A stretch of DNA of 64,000 nt, from NCBI RefSeq assembly GCF_000765145.1, contig NZ_JMGA01000050.1:1-64000 (forward strand). The letters run 5' to 3'. Numbering within the stretch: the stretch's first letter is position 1; every line of letters starts with the position of its first letter. Made by a program: the position numbers and the translations under genes. This document shows positions 24,154-32,823 of the stretch, piece by piece. This DNA comes from Desulfosporosinus sp. HMP52. GTDB lineage: Bacteria > Bacillota > Desulfitobacteriia > Desulfitobacteriales > Desulfitobacteriaceae. The notes below the pieces were generated by a model. The model worked only from the letters and a program-made list of their open reading frames with translations, was not told the origin of the DNA and made no database searches.

Positions 24154-25882
24154 TTCCTGACCGACGATCATTGGTTCCTGCCCAATCCACACCCTCTTGC
24201 CCTATCAAAACCCCATAGTCTTGCTCAGCTTTATCCACTGTAATAATTTCATCCAAGACATCTCGCCATACTCTCTCAGGGTCTCTCTGCCAAGGATCTC
24301 CCCAGCCCCCGCCTCCGGATGAGACAACGGTTAGGATCGTACCATGTGCTAAGGAACGGGTACTTTCTTTACTGGCAAGACAAATTGTCTCTCCTTGCAC
24401 AGTTTTTATTTCAACGTAGTTTAAACTTCCTGACATTCCTGAGGCCGCTCCAAACGGTGGGATTTTCATCCCATCCCCGAACATCACAATATTAGTCGGT
24501 TCCCCTTGAAACAATATGCTATAACGAATTCCTGCCCCCCCTCTCCACTTTCCGGAGCCAGCGGTATTGCTTTCCATTTCATGACACAAAGTTAGATGTG
24601 GGTATTGAATTTCGTTGGCTTCAATGTTGGGAGCACGTACTCCTCCATAGTTTGATAAAGGGGCCATATAGGGATACCCATCCCTGCTCCCGGTCCCCCC
24701 CCCTGAACCTAATGCACAAAAAGCGAACCCTACATAAAATTCCTGAGTGCGAGGGTCAAGGCCGTAAAATGACGGCCCACAATAACGTCCAAACCCTGCC
24801 GGCAATTGTACCCCTTCAATCGAACTTAAGGCTCTAAATATGGCACTTATTATTTCACTTGCCGGGGTTAATGTACTTAAAGTAACCGGGGCCGGATCTT
24901 TAGGATTGACTAAACTACCCTCCGGTAATACTACCTTAATCCCTCGAAAGGCTCCACTGTTTCGAGGGATATCAGAACCTAATGCCCAAAGAGCACCAAT
25001 CCAAGCTGCAGTTGTACTTGTCACAAATGCTGAGTTGACGAAGCCTTTGACTTGAGGATCAGTACCGTCAAAATCAAGGGTCATTTCTTCTCCACGAATT
25101 CTAACCGTAACCTTTATTTTAATGGGATTTAGTTGAAAACCATCATCATCCACCCATTCTTCACCCACATAGTCCCCATCCGGCAACCCTTTAATGGCTT
25201 GTCTTGTGAGTCTTTCAGCATGGTTTAAGAGATATCCCACCGTCTCCTTTACCTTAGAGGGAGAGTAGGTATGAATTAATTCTTTCAGGCGCCTTACCCC
25301 GATCTTGTTGGCGCCTATTTGCGCCCATAAATCATTTTGCAGCATGTCAGGATTTCTAACATTTCGGGTGATGAGATCCATCACCTCACTAATAACCTGC
25401 CCTTTACTGACAAGTCTAATGGGTGGAATGCGAAGACCCTCCTGAAAAATCTCCGTTGCTTTGGCATTGTAACTCCCAGCCACAGACCCACCGATATCTC
25501 CGTGATGAGCCCTGCTTACACAGTAGAAGATAACTTCTTCATCCACAACCAAAGGAGTGATAATCCCAATATCAGGAAGGTGATTGCCTCCTTGGTAGGG
25601 ATCATTGATGATAAAGACGTCCCCGTCTTCAACTTGCCCTGAGTATTTTCGAATCACTTCTTTTATGCTAAAGGTCCCTGCAGCCGCTAAAATTGGAATA
25701 CCATTAATCTGTGATACTAAGTCTCCATCACCGTTACATATTCCACAGGCGAAATCACATGCCTCAGCAAATATCGGAGAACGGGACGACCGCTCTAAAG
25801 CATAGCCCATTTCTTTGGTGATGGTGTCCATACGATTGGCAATCACTGCCCGCTCGATTACTTCATCTATTTTGGCCATCAT
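24131..25882 (-). CDS. hyuB: Hydantoinase B/oxoprolinase family protein
   Basis: A 583-residue HyuB-type subunit. Family hallmarks are present: FAEACDFACGICNGDGDLVSQ near the N-terminus, VFIINDPYQGGNHLPDIG, SRAHHGDIGG, GYVAEEW-like GEEWVDDDG, a GSGGGTGSRDGYP loop, NTAGSGKWRGGAG and a C-terminal SSGGGGWGDPWQRDPE. HyuA/HyuB pairs hydrolyse or carboxylate cyclic imides, lactams and ketones using ATP. It starts two bases after the hyuA stop, so the two are tightly coupled. The substrate of this pair is not known; the partner ubiD gene suggests an aromatic or related compound (inference). Confidence 0.9.
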   Translation of the reverse strand: MMAKIDEVIERAVIANRMDTITKEMGYALERSSRSPIFAEACDFACGICNGDGDLVSQINGIPILAAAGTFSIKEVIRKYSGQVEDGDVFIINDPYQGGNHLPDIGIITPLVVDEEVIFYCVSRAHHGDIGGSVAGSYNAKATEIFQEGLRIPPIRLVSKGQVISEVMDLITRNVRNPDMLQNDLWAQIGANKIGVRRLKELIHTYSPSKVKETVGYLLNHAERLTRQAIKGLPDGDYVGEEWVDDDGFQLNPIKIKVTVRIRGEEMTLDFDGTDPQVKGFVNSAFVTSTTAAWIGALWALGSDIPRNSGAFRGIKVVLPEGSLVNPKDPAPVTLSTLTPASEIISAIFRALSSIEGVQLPAGFGRYCGPSFYGLDPRTQEFYVGFAFCALGSGGGTGSRDGYPYMAPLSNYGGVRAPNIEANEIQYPHLTLCHEMESNTAGSGKWRGGAGIRYSILFQGEPTNIVMFGDGMKIPPFGAASGMSGSLNYVEIKTVQGETICLASKESTRSLAHGTILTVVSSGGGGWGDPWQRDPERVWRDVLDEIITVDKAEQDYGVLIGQEGVDWAGTNDRRSGIRGKKNQ

Positions 25883-25884
25883 AG

Positions 25885-27990
25885 TTAATGCCTGTCCTTT
25901 CCAATATTAATGATTAAGTTCTTGGCCTTATCTAGTTTTGCCTGGCAATTTTCTTCTAATAAAATAGTCGTATACTCCTTTTTTATCAGGGCGGGACCTG
26001 GTAATTCCATTCCATTCTTTAAATCTTTCCAATGGAATACTTTCACTTTTCGAAAGCCCCCATGTAGATAGACCATTTTCATTTCAATACTTGGTATTGA
26101 AGCAATATTCTTTTCTCCTACTATACTTTTTGCATTTATAAAGCTTTCCTCAAAGCTAGGATCTATTCCGCTCTGAGGCAACCTTTCCTTTTCTTGAGCA
26201 ACCAGTCGGAGATTAACTAAAACTAATAACTTCTCGGGCTGACAATAACCATAAAGCCTCTCGTGAGCTTCATGAAACTCCTTAGAAAGCTGGGGCCAAA
26301 TCTCTTGATCGCTTAAAATACCTTTGACGGGAATATTGATTTCGTGGTGTTGATCCGGGTACTTTAGATCTACAGACCAGATGTATTCACGCTGATCCTC
26401 ACCTAACCCCAAACGAGATAGTTCTTCATCTGCTTGAAATCTCAATTCCAGCATAGCCTTACTCCAACTTAGACAGGGGACTTCGCCTAACACTTCATAA
26501 AGGTTGCGCAAACCCTCGAACTGAAAGTTCGAGTGAAACAACCCCTGAGCACAAAAAACCGGGGCAAGTTCCGGAACCACAACTTGCCTTATCCCCACTC
26601 CCTTAGCTAATGGAGTTGCAAATAAGGGCAGAGCGCCTCCAACAGCCGCCATGGCGAAGGATCGCGGGTCATATCCCTTTTTAACAGTCATTAAGTAAAC
26701 AGCATCTGCCATCAAGGAAAGTGCTACTTGATAAATAGCATAGGCTGCCTCCGGAACACCTAGTCCTAATGGTTTGGCTACATTCTTTTCGATTGATGCA
26801 TAAGCTAATTCTTTATTTAAGACCATCCGACCACCTAAAAAACTTCGATCATCGATTAACCCCATAATCAAGGCCGCATCCGTAATCGTCGGCTCTTGAC
26901 CACCTAACCCATAGCATGCCGGACCGGGCTTAGCACCTGCAGATTGTGGACCGACCTTCAGCATCCCTCCCTTGTCCAACCAGGCAATACTCCCTCCGCC
27001 AGCCCCTACAGTATGAATATCTAGCATAGGAAGCTGAACAGGGTATCCTGCGATCTCTGCTTGAGGGGTTAATTCCATCATACCTTGCCGAATTAAAGAA
27101 ACATCGAAACTCGTCCCCCCCATATCTCCAACCACCAAATGAGATAACCCTTGCTCCCGGGCCAGTATCCAACCTCCTTTCACTCCACCTGCCGGACCAG
27201 AAAACAAAGTGTTTACTGCACGCCTGCCTGCTTGAGTTAAGTCAGTAAGGCCGCCGTTGTTTTGAGCAATCGATAGAGGAACCCGAAGTCCTTTAGCTCG
27301 CAAATGCGCCCGCAAATCTTGTAAGTATTTTCCGAGAATAGGGCTTAAACGAGCGTTTAAGACGGTTGTCGAAGTACGTTCATATTCTCCAAGCTGAGAA
27401 GACAATTCCGAGGAGAGTGTGACAAATACATTTGGCAAAAGTTCCTGAAGATGTTCTTTAAACTCAACTTCATGCTTCGGATTCCGACAAGCAAACAGCA
27501 AACAAACCGCGACAGCTTCCACCTCTTCTTGACGGAGAAATTCCGCAAGCATAGGAATTTGTGTTTTGTCAACAGGTTTAACTGCCACGCCCCGGTAATC
27601 CATCCGTTCCCTTAAGCCAATCCGCAGATGACGAGGAACTAAAACCGGAGGCAGAGAAACACTAAAATCCCATTGCTCATTTAAACGTGAACGCCGTAAT
27701 TCTAAAGCATCACGAAATCCCTCAGTTGTGATTAGGGCCGTTTTTGCTCCTTGACCCTGTAGCAGAGCATTTATACCGACAGTGGTTCCGTGAGTAAACT
27801 TTTCGGTCTGGGCAAGGAATTCTTCAAGTGTAATGTTGAACTGTTCCGCAAGTTCATTTAAACCACGGAAGATTGGTTCAAGGGGGTTCTCAATACTAGA
27901 CGGAATCTTTGCAGTAGCGGCACATCCCCCCTCATCACGAACAATAAAATCAGCAAAGGTTCCGCCTACATCGACTGCAACTTTAAACAT
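25885..27990 (-). CDS. hyuA: Hydantoinase A/oxoprolinase family protein
   Basis: A 701-residue ATP-binding subunit of the acetate/sugar-kinase/Hsc70/actin fold. The phosphate loops are VDVGGTFADFIV at the N-terminus and VGDMGGTSFDVS in the middle; FTHGTTVGINALL, ERTSTTVLNA, NNGGL and FSGPAGG are also as in HyuA. It activates the substrate with ATP for the HyuB partner. GAGGAG lies just before the ATG. It is the second gene of the ubiD-hyuA-hyuB operon, 25 bases after ubiD. It could belong to a hydantoinase, oxoprolinase or acetone/acetophenone-carboxylase-like enzyme; sequence alone does not decide. Confidence 0.92.
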   Translation of the reverse strand: MFKVAVDVGGTFADFIVRDEGGCAATAKIPSSIENPLEPIFRGLNELAEQFNITLEEFLAQTEKFTHGTTVGINALLQGQGAKTALITTEGFRDALELRRSRLNEQWDFSVSLPPVLVPRHLRIGLRERMDYRGVAVKPVDKTQIPMLAEFLRQEEVEAVAVCLLFACRNPKHEVEFKEHLQELLPNVFVTLSSELSSQLGEYERTSTTVLNARLSPILGKYLQDLRAHLRAKGLRVPLSIAQNNGGLTDLTQAGRRAVNTLFSGPAGGVKGGWILAREQGLSHLVVGDMGGTSFDVSLIRQGMMELTPQAEIAGYPVQLPMLDIHTVGAGGGSIAWLDKGGMLKVGPQSAGAKPGPACYGLGGQEPTITDAALIMGLIDDRSFLGGRMVLNKELAYASIEKNVAKPLGLGVPEAAYAIYQVALSLMADAVYLMTVKKGYDPRSFAMAAVGGALPLFATPLAKGVGIRQVVVPELAPVFCAQGLFHSNFQFEGLRNLYEVLGEVPCLSWSKAMLELRFQADEELSRLGLGEDQREYIWSVDLKYPDQHHEINIPVKGILSDQEIWPQLSKEFHEAHERLYGYCQPEKLLVLVNLRLVAQEKERLPQSGIDPSFEESFINAKSIVGEKNIASIPSIEMKMVYLHGGFRKVKVFHWKDLKNGMELPGPALIKKEYTTILLEENCQAKLDKAKNLIINIGKDRH

Positions 27991-28015
27991 CTATTCTCCT
28001 CTTCTTTCAAGTCAA

Positions 28016-29389
28016 TTATAGTCCAAATGACCCCAGGAAACGACGAACTTGATTCTGCACTTCAACTGACATTGTAACAGTAGGGGCAAACCCTTCAAGT
28101 GGTTTAGTGGCATCAATCCCCATCTTAGCAGTCCGACTTAGGTCATCACTTGATGGGTCTAGAGTACATCCCATGCCCATATGCTGTGGGATAATCGTCA
28201 CTCCCTTGTCAGCTTGAAGCCGGGTAGCCATAGCCCATAACACCTGACGTTCATCAAAGATGTCTACATCTTCATCCACCACGACAACCATTTTTAAATT
28301 ATGATCAACCGAGAAAGCCGTAAAAATGGCCTGTTGGGCCTGTCCTTCAGCAATCTTTTTCATGGAAATATAACAATGAAACAGGCCGCAGGCAGATATA
28401 GGAGCATGAACACTTTTAATGTTTGGAAGAGTCCTATTTAAGGCATTTAGCACATCCCCTTCTCTCTGTACTGCAACTATAGTAATGTGCTCCGAACTCA
28501 TACCCGGTGTGATGTCTTGGTAGAGGGGTTTGGTTCGATACTGAACCGCTTTTACCTTAAAGATATTTTCTGTACTGCGGTAACAGGCGTAATTCGTAAA
28601 TTCTGCAAAAGGCCCTTCCGATTCTCGTTCTCCGGCTAGGATTTCCCCTTCAATAATCACCTCAGCATAGGCCGGAACCATTAGATCCACTGTATGGCAA
28701 CGAGCAACCTCCAGCGGAGCCCCGAATAGCCCTCCCATTGCTGCGAATTTACCGAGATCATAAGGAATCAAAGCCATTGATCCCATGGAAATATTGGGAT
28801 GAATACCTAGTACGATGGTTGCCTCCAATGATTTCCCCAGTTCTTCAGAGCGTCGAAAATACTCCCACAGACGTTGCCGGGAATGTAAGCTAATTCCTAA
28901 TTTATCTTTCCCTTTTAACTGCATCCGGTGATAACCTGCGGTATCAGCACCCGTCAGTGGATCCTTAGCAATCACTAATCCGGCTGTGATATATGGCCCT
29001 GCATCGATGGGAAAGTGTGTTAAAATCGGCAGCTTGTACAGGTCAACCTCCGAGCCCACAAAAACATTCTCTCGAAAAGGAACTTCCCGTACTTCAACAG
29101 GTTCAATCCTTTGATTAATCCTCTTGGAGAATTCAGCGGCCAAATCATTGGGATGAACCCCCATTGCTAACGCTAAACGTTCACGGGGAGCTAAAACATT
29201 CGTAACTACCGAAATATCATGTCCTTTGACATTTTCAAATATCGTCAATGGATAACGCCGAGCCTTTTCTAATTCCATGATTAAAGTACTAATCTCATAC
29301 TTGGGGTCGATTTCCTCTTGGACATGAACAACCTCCCTGGGATTTTGCTGCTTTACTCGCTCTATAAACGATCTCAGATCCTGTTCCAA
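28016..29389 (-). CDS. UbiD-family (prenylated-FMN) decarboxylase
   Basis: A 457-residue member of the UbiD family, which decarboxylates or carboxylates aromatic or unsaturated acids with prenylated FMN. Visible motifs include the TAGYHRMQLKGKDKLGI region, the ALIPYDLGKFAAMGG segment, GEILAGERESEGPFAEFTNYAC (with the catalytic E-R-E-type residues) and the HAPISACGLFHCYISMKK strand. The start is a TTG at 29389 with GGAGG eight bases upstream. No ubiX (prFMN synthase) is in the window. It heads an operon with hyuA and hyuB and lies behind a cobalamin riboswitch, an unusual context that ties the operon to B12 status. Confidence 0.9.
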   Translation of the reverse strand: MEQDLRSFIERVKQQNPREVVHVQEEIDPKYEISTLIMELEKARRYPLTIFENVKGHDISVVTNVLAPRERLALAMGVHPNDLAAEFSKRINQRIEPVEVREVPFRENVFVGSEVDLYKLPILTHFPIDAGPYITAGLVIAKDPLTGADTAGYHRMQLKGKDKLGISLHSRQRLWEYFRRSEELGKSLEATIVLGIHPNISMGSMALIPYDLGKFAAMGGLFGAPLEVARCHTVDLMVPAYAEVIIEGEILAGERESEGPFAEFTNYACYRSTENIFKVKAVQYRTKPLYQDITPGMSSEHITIVAVQREGDVLNALNRTLPNIKSVHAPISACGLFHCYISMKKIAEGQAQQAIFTAFSVDHNLKMVVVVDEDVDIFDERQVLWAMATRLQADKGVTIIPQHMGMGCTLDPSSDDLSRTAKMGIDATKPLEGFAPTVTMSVEVQNQVRRFLGSFGL

Positions 29390-29546
29390 AATAAACGCCT
29401 CCTATTTTTTCCTGACTCATTTGAACCGATAATCCCTGCTAATTCCCCCCATCCATCTCCAGCACGCGGATGATCCGAATAATTAACACCTCCCAGGCAA
29501 ATCCAATTCTTCAAGAGACCTTACGAAAAACCAAAAAAAGACGATA

Positions 29547-29580
29547 GAAAAAAGCCCGCAGTCATTGACTGGGGGGCTTT
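29547..29580 (-). terminator. Terminator of the cobalamin riboswitch
   Basis: On the minus strand AAAGCCC and CAGTC pair with GACTG and GGGCTTTTTT. Flanking GACGAT/ATCGTC lengthens the stem. It lies between the aptamer and ubiD, so it acts as the off-state terminator. Confidence 0.85.
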
Positions 29581-29620
29581 ACCATCGTCCACCAAAGCCT
29601 GAAAACAGGCTTATCGTATA

Positions 29621-29795
29621 CTACAGGCAGGTCTTCTGGCTCAAAGTTCATCATCACCGCACGCCTTCCCAGCCGAAGCCAGTGGCCAATGTACGAGACT
29701 CCCTTCTCACAGTGGTGGGTCCGCTCAGGATTAATACCTGATTCCCTATTCTCCCTAGCAGGGCACCTGTAATAGTTTACCGGTTTGATATTGTT
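29621..29795 (-). ncRNA. Cobalamin (B12) riboswitch upstream of ubiD-hyuA-hyuB
   Basis: The minus strand shows the B12-box landmarks in order: ACAGGTGCCC, GGGAATCAGGT, ATCCTGAGCGGACCCACCACTGTGA, CATTGGCCACTGGCTTCGG, CTGGGAAGGCG and the closing GAGCCAGAAGACCTGCC (the B12 box). A rho-independent terminator follows before the ubiD start, so binding of the cofactor should stop transcription of the operon. The next gene on this strand is ubiD, about 230 bases on, with no other candidate in between. Confidence 0.95.
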
Positions 29796-29942
29796 TTAGC
29801 TAGTATATTTCGATATATCCTTCGACATTGAGTTAGTATTTCCTGCTTTTTAATAATTTTTTGTTTAATCTATATTGTCGATGTTTGTTTAAAACCAAGG
29901 GGGGCTTTCGTCCTATTTTTAGATGAACTTTATCTAAATTCA

Positions 29943-29971
29943 TCAAACCCTGTTAGCTTTTATGGTATAAT
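29943..29971 (+). promoter_or_regulatory. Extended -10 promoter of the amidase gene
   Basis: TGGTATAAT, an extended -10 with perfect TATAAT, lies about 25 bases before the ribosome site. The -35 region (TCAAAC) is poor, which is typical of extended -10 promoters. Confidence 0.55.
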
Positions 29972-29996
29972 CTACGTAACTTCATAATAAGAGAGG

Positions 29997-32219
29997 GTGG
30001 ACCAACTGAAAAAGCTAATTCTTTCCGTCATAACTACGCTTGCATTCGCCTTATGCACACCTTTGATTACACAAGCAAGCCCTTTAGCCTATACTGCTGA
30101 ACGTATTGCAGGACAAGACAGAGTTGAAACAGCTCTTAAGATATCACAAAAAGGATGGAACTCAGCTCTAACCGTAATTTTATGTGAGTATAACGATTAT
30201 CCTGATTCGATAGCAGCAACTCCTTTTGCTGTAAGCTTAAATGCCCCTATTTTATTGACTAAAGGCGACACAATCGATCCTCGAGTTATAAAAGAGCTGC
30301 AGCGTTTGTCACCGGATAGAGTAATCCTCCTAGGCGGTACTGCTTGCTTACAACCTGCTATTGAAAAAGAACTTGAAGGATTATCTTTACACTGGGATAG
30401 AATCGGAGGAAAAGATCGTTATGAAACTTCAGTTCTTCTGGCTAAGGAGCTATACAGTGATTCCATGATTCTTGCCAACGGAGATAATTTCCCCGATGCT
30501 TTATCCGCCGCTACCTATGCGGGAATAAAACAGATCCCTATCGTTCTTACCTCTGCTACTCTTCCTGATTCAGTCATAAAATATTATCAAGATAATGCTC
30601 CAAAACATCTAATCGTAATAGGAGGAGAAGTAGTTGTTCCTTCTAAAGAATTATCCAAGCATAGCTTCGTTATTGAAACTCGTTTAGGCGGCTATGATCG
30701 GTACGAAACCAATGCTAAGGTTGTCTCCTTTATGAAAGACACTTATCAATCTAATGATCTTTTCTTAGCTTCGGGTATCACATTTCCGGATGCTGTAGCC
30801 GGGACTGTACTTGCCTCTAAATCTAATGCACCCCTTTTACTTACAGAAAAAGACGATATTCCTCCTGCAGTTTACAGTATAATGCGTCAACATATGAAAG
30901 TCGAACCACCAACTCAGGGATCTTCAAATAATACCTCCCTTAATCAAGGAACAGTCACGGCTTCAGGCGGTTTAAATCTTAGAGAAACACCCTCTTCCAG
31001 CGGCAACGTACTTATTACGATTCCTACAGGAACGACAATTAATCTAATCGAAAAGCAAGACCAGTGGTATAAAGCAAGCTATCAATCGAAAACAGGCTGG
31101 GTCTCCGCTAACTATCTCAGCGTTAAATCACAAAAGGGTTTTATCAGTGCTTCCGGGGGCTTAAATCTTAGAGAAACGCCCTCTTCCGACGGGAAAATGC
31201 TTGTCACAATACCCAAAGATGCATCTGTTGAGCTTATCGAACAGCAAGGGGACTGGTATAAGACAACCTACCAATCTCAAACCGGTTGGATTTCCGCTCA
31301 ATATGTAATACTTGCCGGAACAAATACAGAAACGCCTTCAACTTCTACCCCCATTAATTTAAGTCCCAATGGTAAAGTTTATATTTTAGGGGGAACAGGT
31401 ATTATCGGCTCTTACTCTCAAAATATTATCGAAGGAAAGTCTCCTTCCAAATACCCTGACAATCTGAAGGCTTTTCCTTCCTTGCCTTCAGTAATTAAAG
31501 AGCCTTCGAGGGGAGACGATGATGTCCCTACTCCTCCCACTAATCCCTCTGATCCTCCTCCCGCAACAACTTATGACCCTTCCACAGAAATACTGATCAA
31601 TCCTTTTGAAGGAATTCCAGCCAATGCATTGTCCGGTAAAACAATCATGATTGACCCCGGTCACGGCGGCCCGGATACTGGGGCAATCGGCCCTTCTAAA
31701 ACCTATGAAAAAAATAACACTTTAGCGATAGCACTAGCCTTACGGGACACCCTGAAACAAGCCGGCGCTACCGTTATCCTTACCAGAGATAAAGATATCT
31801 CACCTTGTGAAAACTACTCTGAAATTGAAGATCTACAAGCACGGGTTAACCTAGCAAATAACGCAAAGCCAGACTTATTTATCAGCATCCATAATGATGC
31901 AAATACAAAATCAGATATTCAAGGAACCTCAACCTATTATTCTCAAGATAACCCTCAAAACTTTGCCAGCCAACATTTAGCCAATAGCATCCAGTCTGCT
32001 GTAATCGGTACCATTAAATCTAATAACCGAGGACTTAAACAAGCAGGATTTTATGTTTTACGTAACACCACCATGCCTGCAATCCTTCTAGAAACAGCCT
32101 TTATATCTAACCCTTATGAGGAAGCTAGGTTACAGAACCCTAACTTTCATAAGAACGTTGCCAGTTCTATTTTGATTGGGATCTATAACTATTATAAAAA
32201 CCCCTTACCTAAGGCATAA
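29997..32219 (+). CDS. Secreted N-acetylmuramoyl-L-alanine amidase with CWB2 and SH3 domains
   Basis: A 740-residue cell wall hydrolase. A signal peptide (LKKLILSVITTLAFALCT..ITQAS) is followed by three CWB2 wall-binding repeats starting at RIAGQDRVET, RIGGKDRYET and RLGGYDRYET, two bacterial SH3 domains (about 318-375 and 380-437), a Pro-rich linker, and an Amidase_3 catalytic domain (about 545-738) with zinc ligands in MIDPGHGGPDTG, SIHND and the late glutamate in LETAFISN. The end of the third CWB2 repeat (KVYILGGTG, near residue 460) lies after the SH3 pair. The GTG at 29997 touches the GAGAGG site; a CTG at 30006, eight bases from it, would begin MKKLIL and may be the true start. It is single-gene, ending at a strong hairpin. 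Confidence 0.93.
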   Translation: MDQLKKLILSVITTLAFALCTPLITQASPLAYTAERIAGQDRVETALKISQKGWNSALTVILCEYNDYPDSIAATPFAVSLNAPILLTKGDTIDPRVIKELQRLSPDRVILLGGTACLQPAIEKELEGLSLHWDRIGGKDRYETSVLLAKELYSDSMILANGDNFPDALSAATYAGIKQIPIVLTSATLPDSVIKYYQDNAPKHLIVIGGEVVVPSKELSKHSFVIETRLGGYDRYETNAKVVSFMKDTYQSNDLFLASGITFPDAVAGTVLASKSNAPLLLTEKDDIPPAVYSIMRQHMKVEPPTQGSSNNTSLNQGTVTASGGLNLRETPSSSGNVLITIPTGTTINLIEKQDQWYKASYQSKTGWVSANYLSVKSQKGFISASGGLNLRETPSSDGKMLVTIPKDASVELIEQQGDWYKTTYQSQTGWISAQYVILAGTNTETPSTSTPINLSPNGKVYILGGTGIIGSYSQNIIEGKSPSKYPDNLKAFPSLPSVIKEPSRGDDDVPTPPTNPSDPPPATTYDPSTEILINPFEGIPANALSGKTIMIDPGHGGPDTGAIGPSKTYEKNNTLAIALALRDTLKQAGATVILTRDKDISPCENYSEIEDLQARVNLANNAKPDLFISIHNDANTKSDIQGTSTYYSQDNPQNFASQHLANSIQSAVIGTIKSNNRGLKQAGFYVLRNTTMPAILLETAFISNPYEEARLQNPNFHKNVASSILIGIYNYYKNPLPKA

Positions 32220-32255
32220 ACTAAATCAAATCAATACCGCACTTCGTAAAATCAC

Positions 32256-32301
32256 AAAGAACAGGGTGTTTCGCATTAATTCGCGAAACACCCTGTTCTT
32301 T
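32256..32301. terminator. Perfect 19-bp bidirectional terminator
   Basis: AAAGAACAGGGTGTTTCGC is perfectly inverted around an eight-base loop, with T residues at the 3' arm on both strands. It separates the convergent amidase and ilvN genes. Confidence 0.85.
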
Positions 32302-32325
32302 TATACAATCCTGCCAATTTTTTTG

Positions 32326-32823
32326 TTACTGATCTTTAGCTGGAATAGGTCCTCGAGAAAGAGCAATTTTTCCCGTGCGCGCGATTTCGATAATTCCATG
32401 ATCGTCATCTAATACCTGACACAGTGCATCAATCTTTGTTTCATCTCCAGATAGTTCTATGACCATTGTTTCTCTATTAACATCGACAATGCTTGCTCGA
32501 AAAATCTCTACAATATTAATAATATCCGATCGGGTTGCTGCACTCGCTTTCACCTTAATCAAGGCCAACTCCCGTTGAATTGATTCAACGGCAGTTAGAT
32601 CACTGATTTTTATAACATCTACAAGCTTTGACAATTGATTTACAACCTGTTCTTGTTCGATTTCATCCCCTTCTACCACAATAGTAATCCTTGTAGTATC
32701 AGCTTCTTCAGTGTAACCTGCCGCAATACTCTCAATATTAAAAGCCCGACGGCTTATCAAACCTGATATATGTGTTAAAACTCCCGGTTTATTTTCGACT
32801 AAAACAGCAAGTGTATGCTTCAT
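32326..32823 (-). CDS. ilvN: Acetolactate synthase small (regulatory) subunit
   Basis: A 165-residue regulatory subunit that activates acetolactate synthase and confers feedback control by valine. The N-terminal ACT domain (about 2-78) starts HTLAVLVENKPGVLTHISGLISRRAFNIESIAAG; the second half contains the RELALIKV strand and the EIARTGKIALSRG C-terminus typical of IlvH/IlvN. The ATG overlaps the ilvB stop by four bases, so the two are coupled. Confidence 0.96.
   Translation of the reverse strand: MKHTLAVLVENKPGVLTHISGLISRRAFNIESIAAGYTEEADTTRITIVVEGDEIEQEQVVNQLSKLVDVIKISDLTAVESIQRELALIKVKASAATRSDIINIVEIFRASIVDVNRETMVIELSGDETKIDALCQVLDDDHGIIEIARTGKIALSRGPIPAKDQ

Noticed and set aside
32176-32412. 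Plus-strand open frame after the amidase
   Set aside because: It spans the bidirectional terminator and the end of ilvN on the other strand, with no ribosome site.
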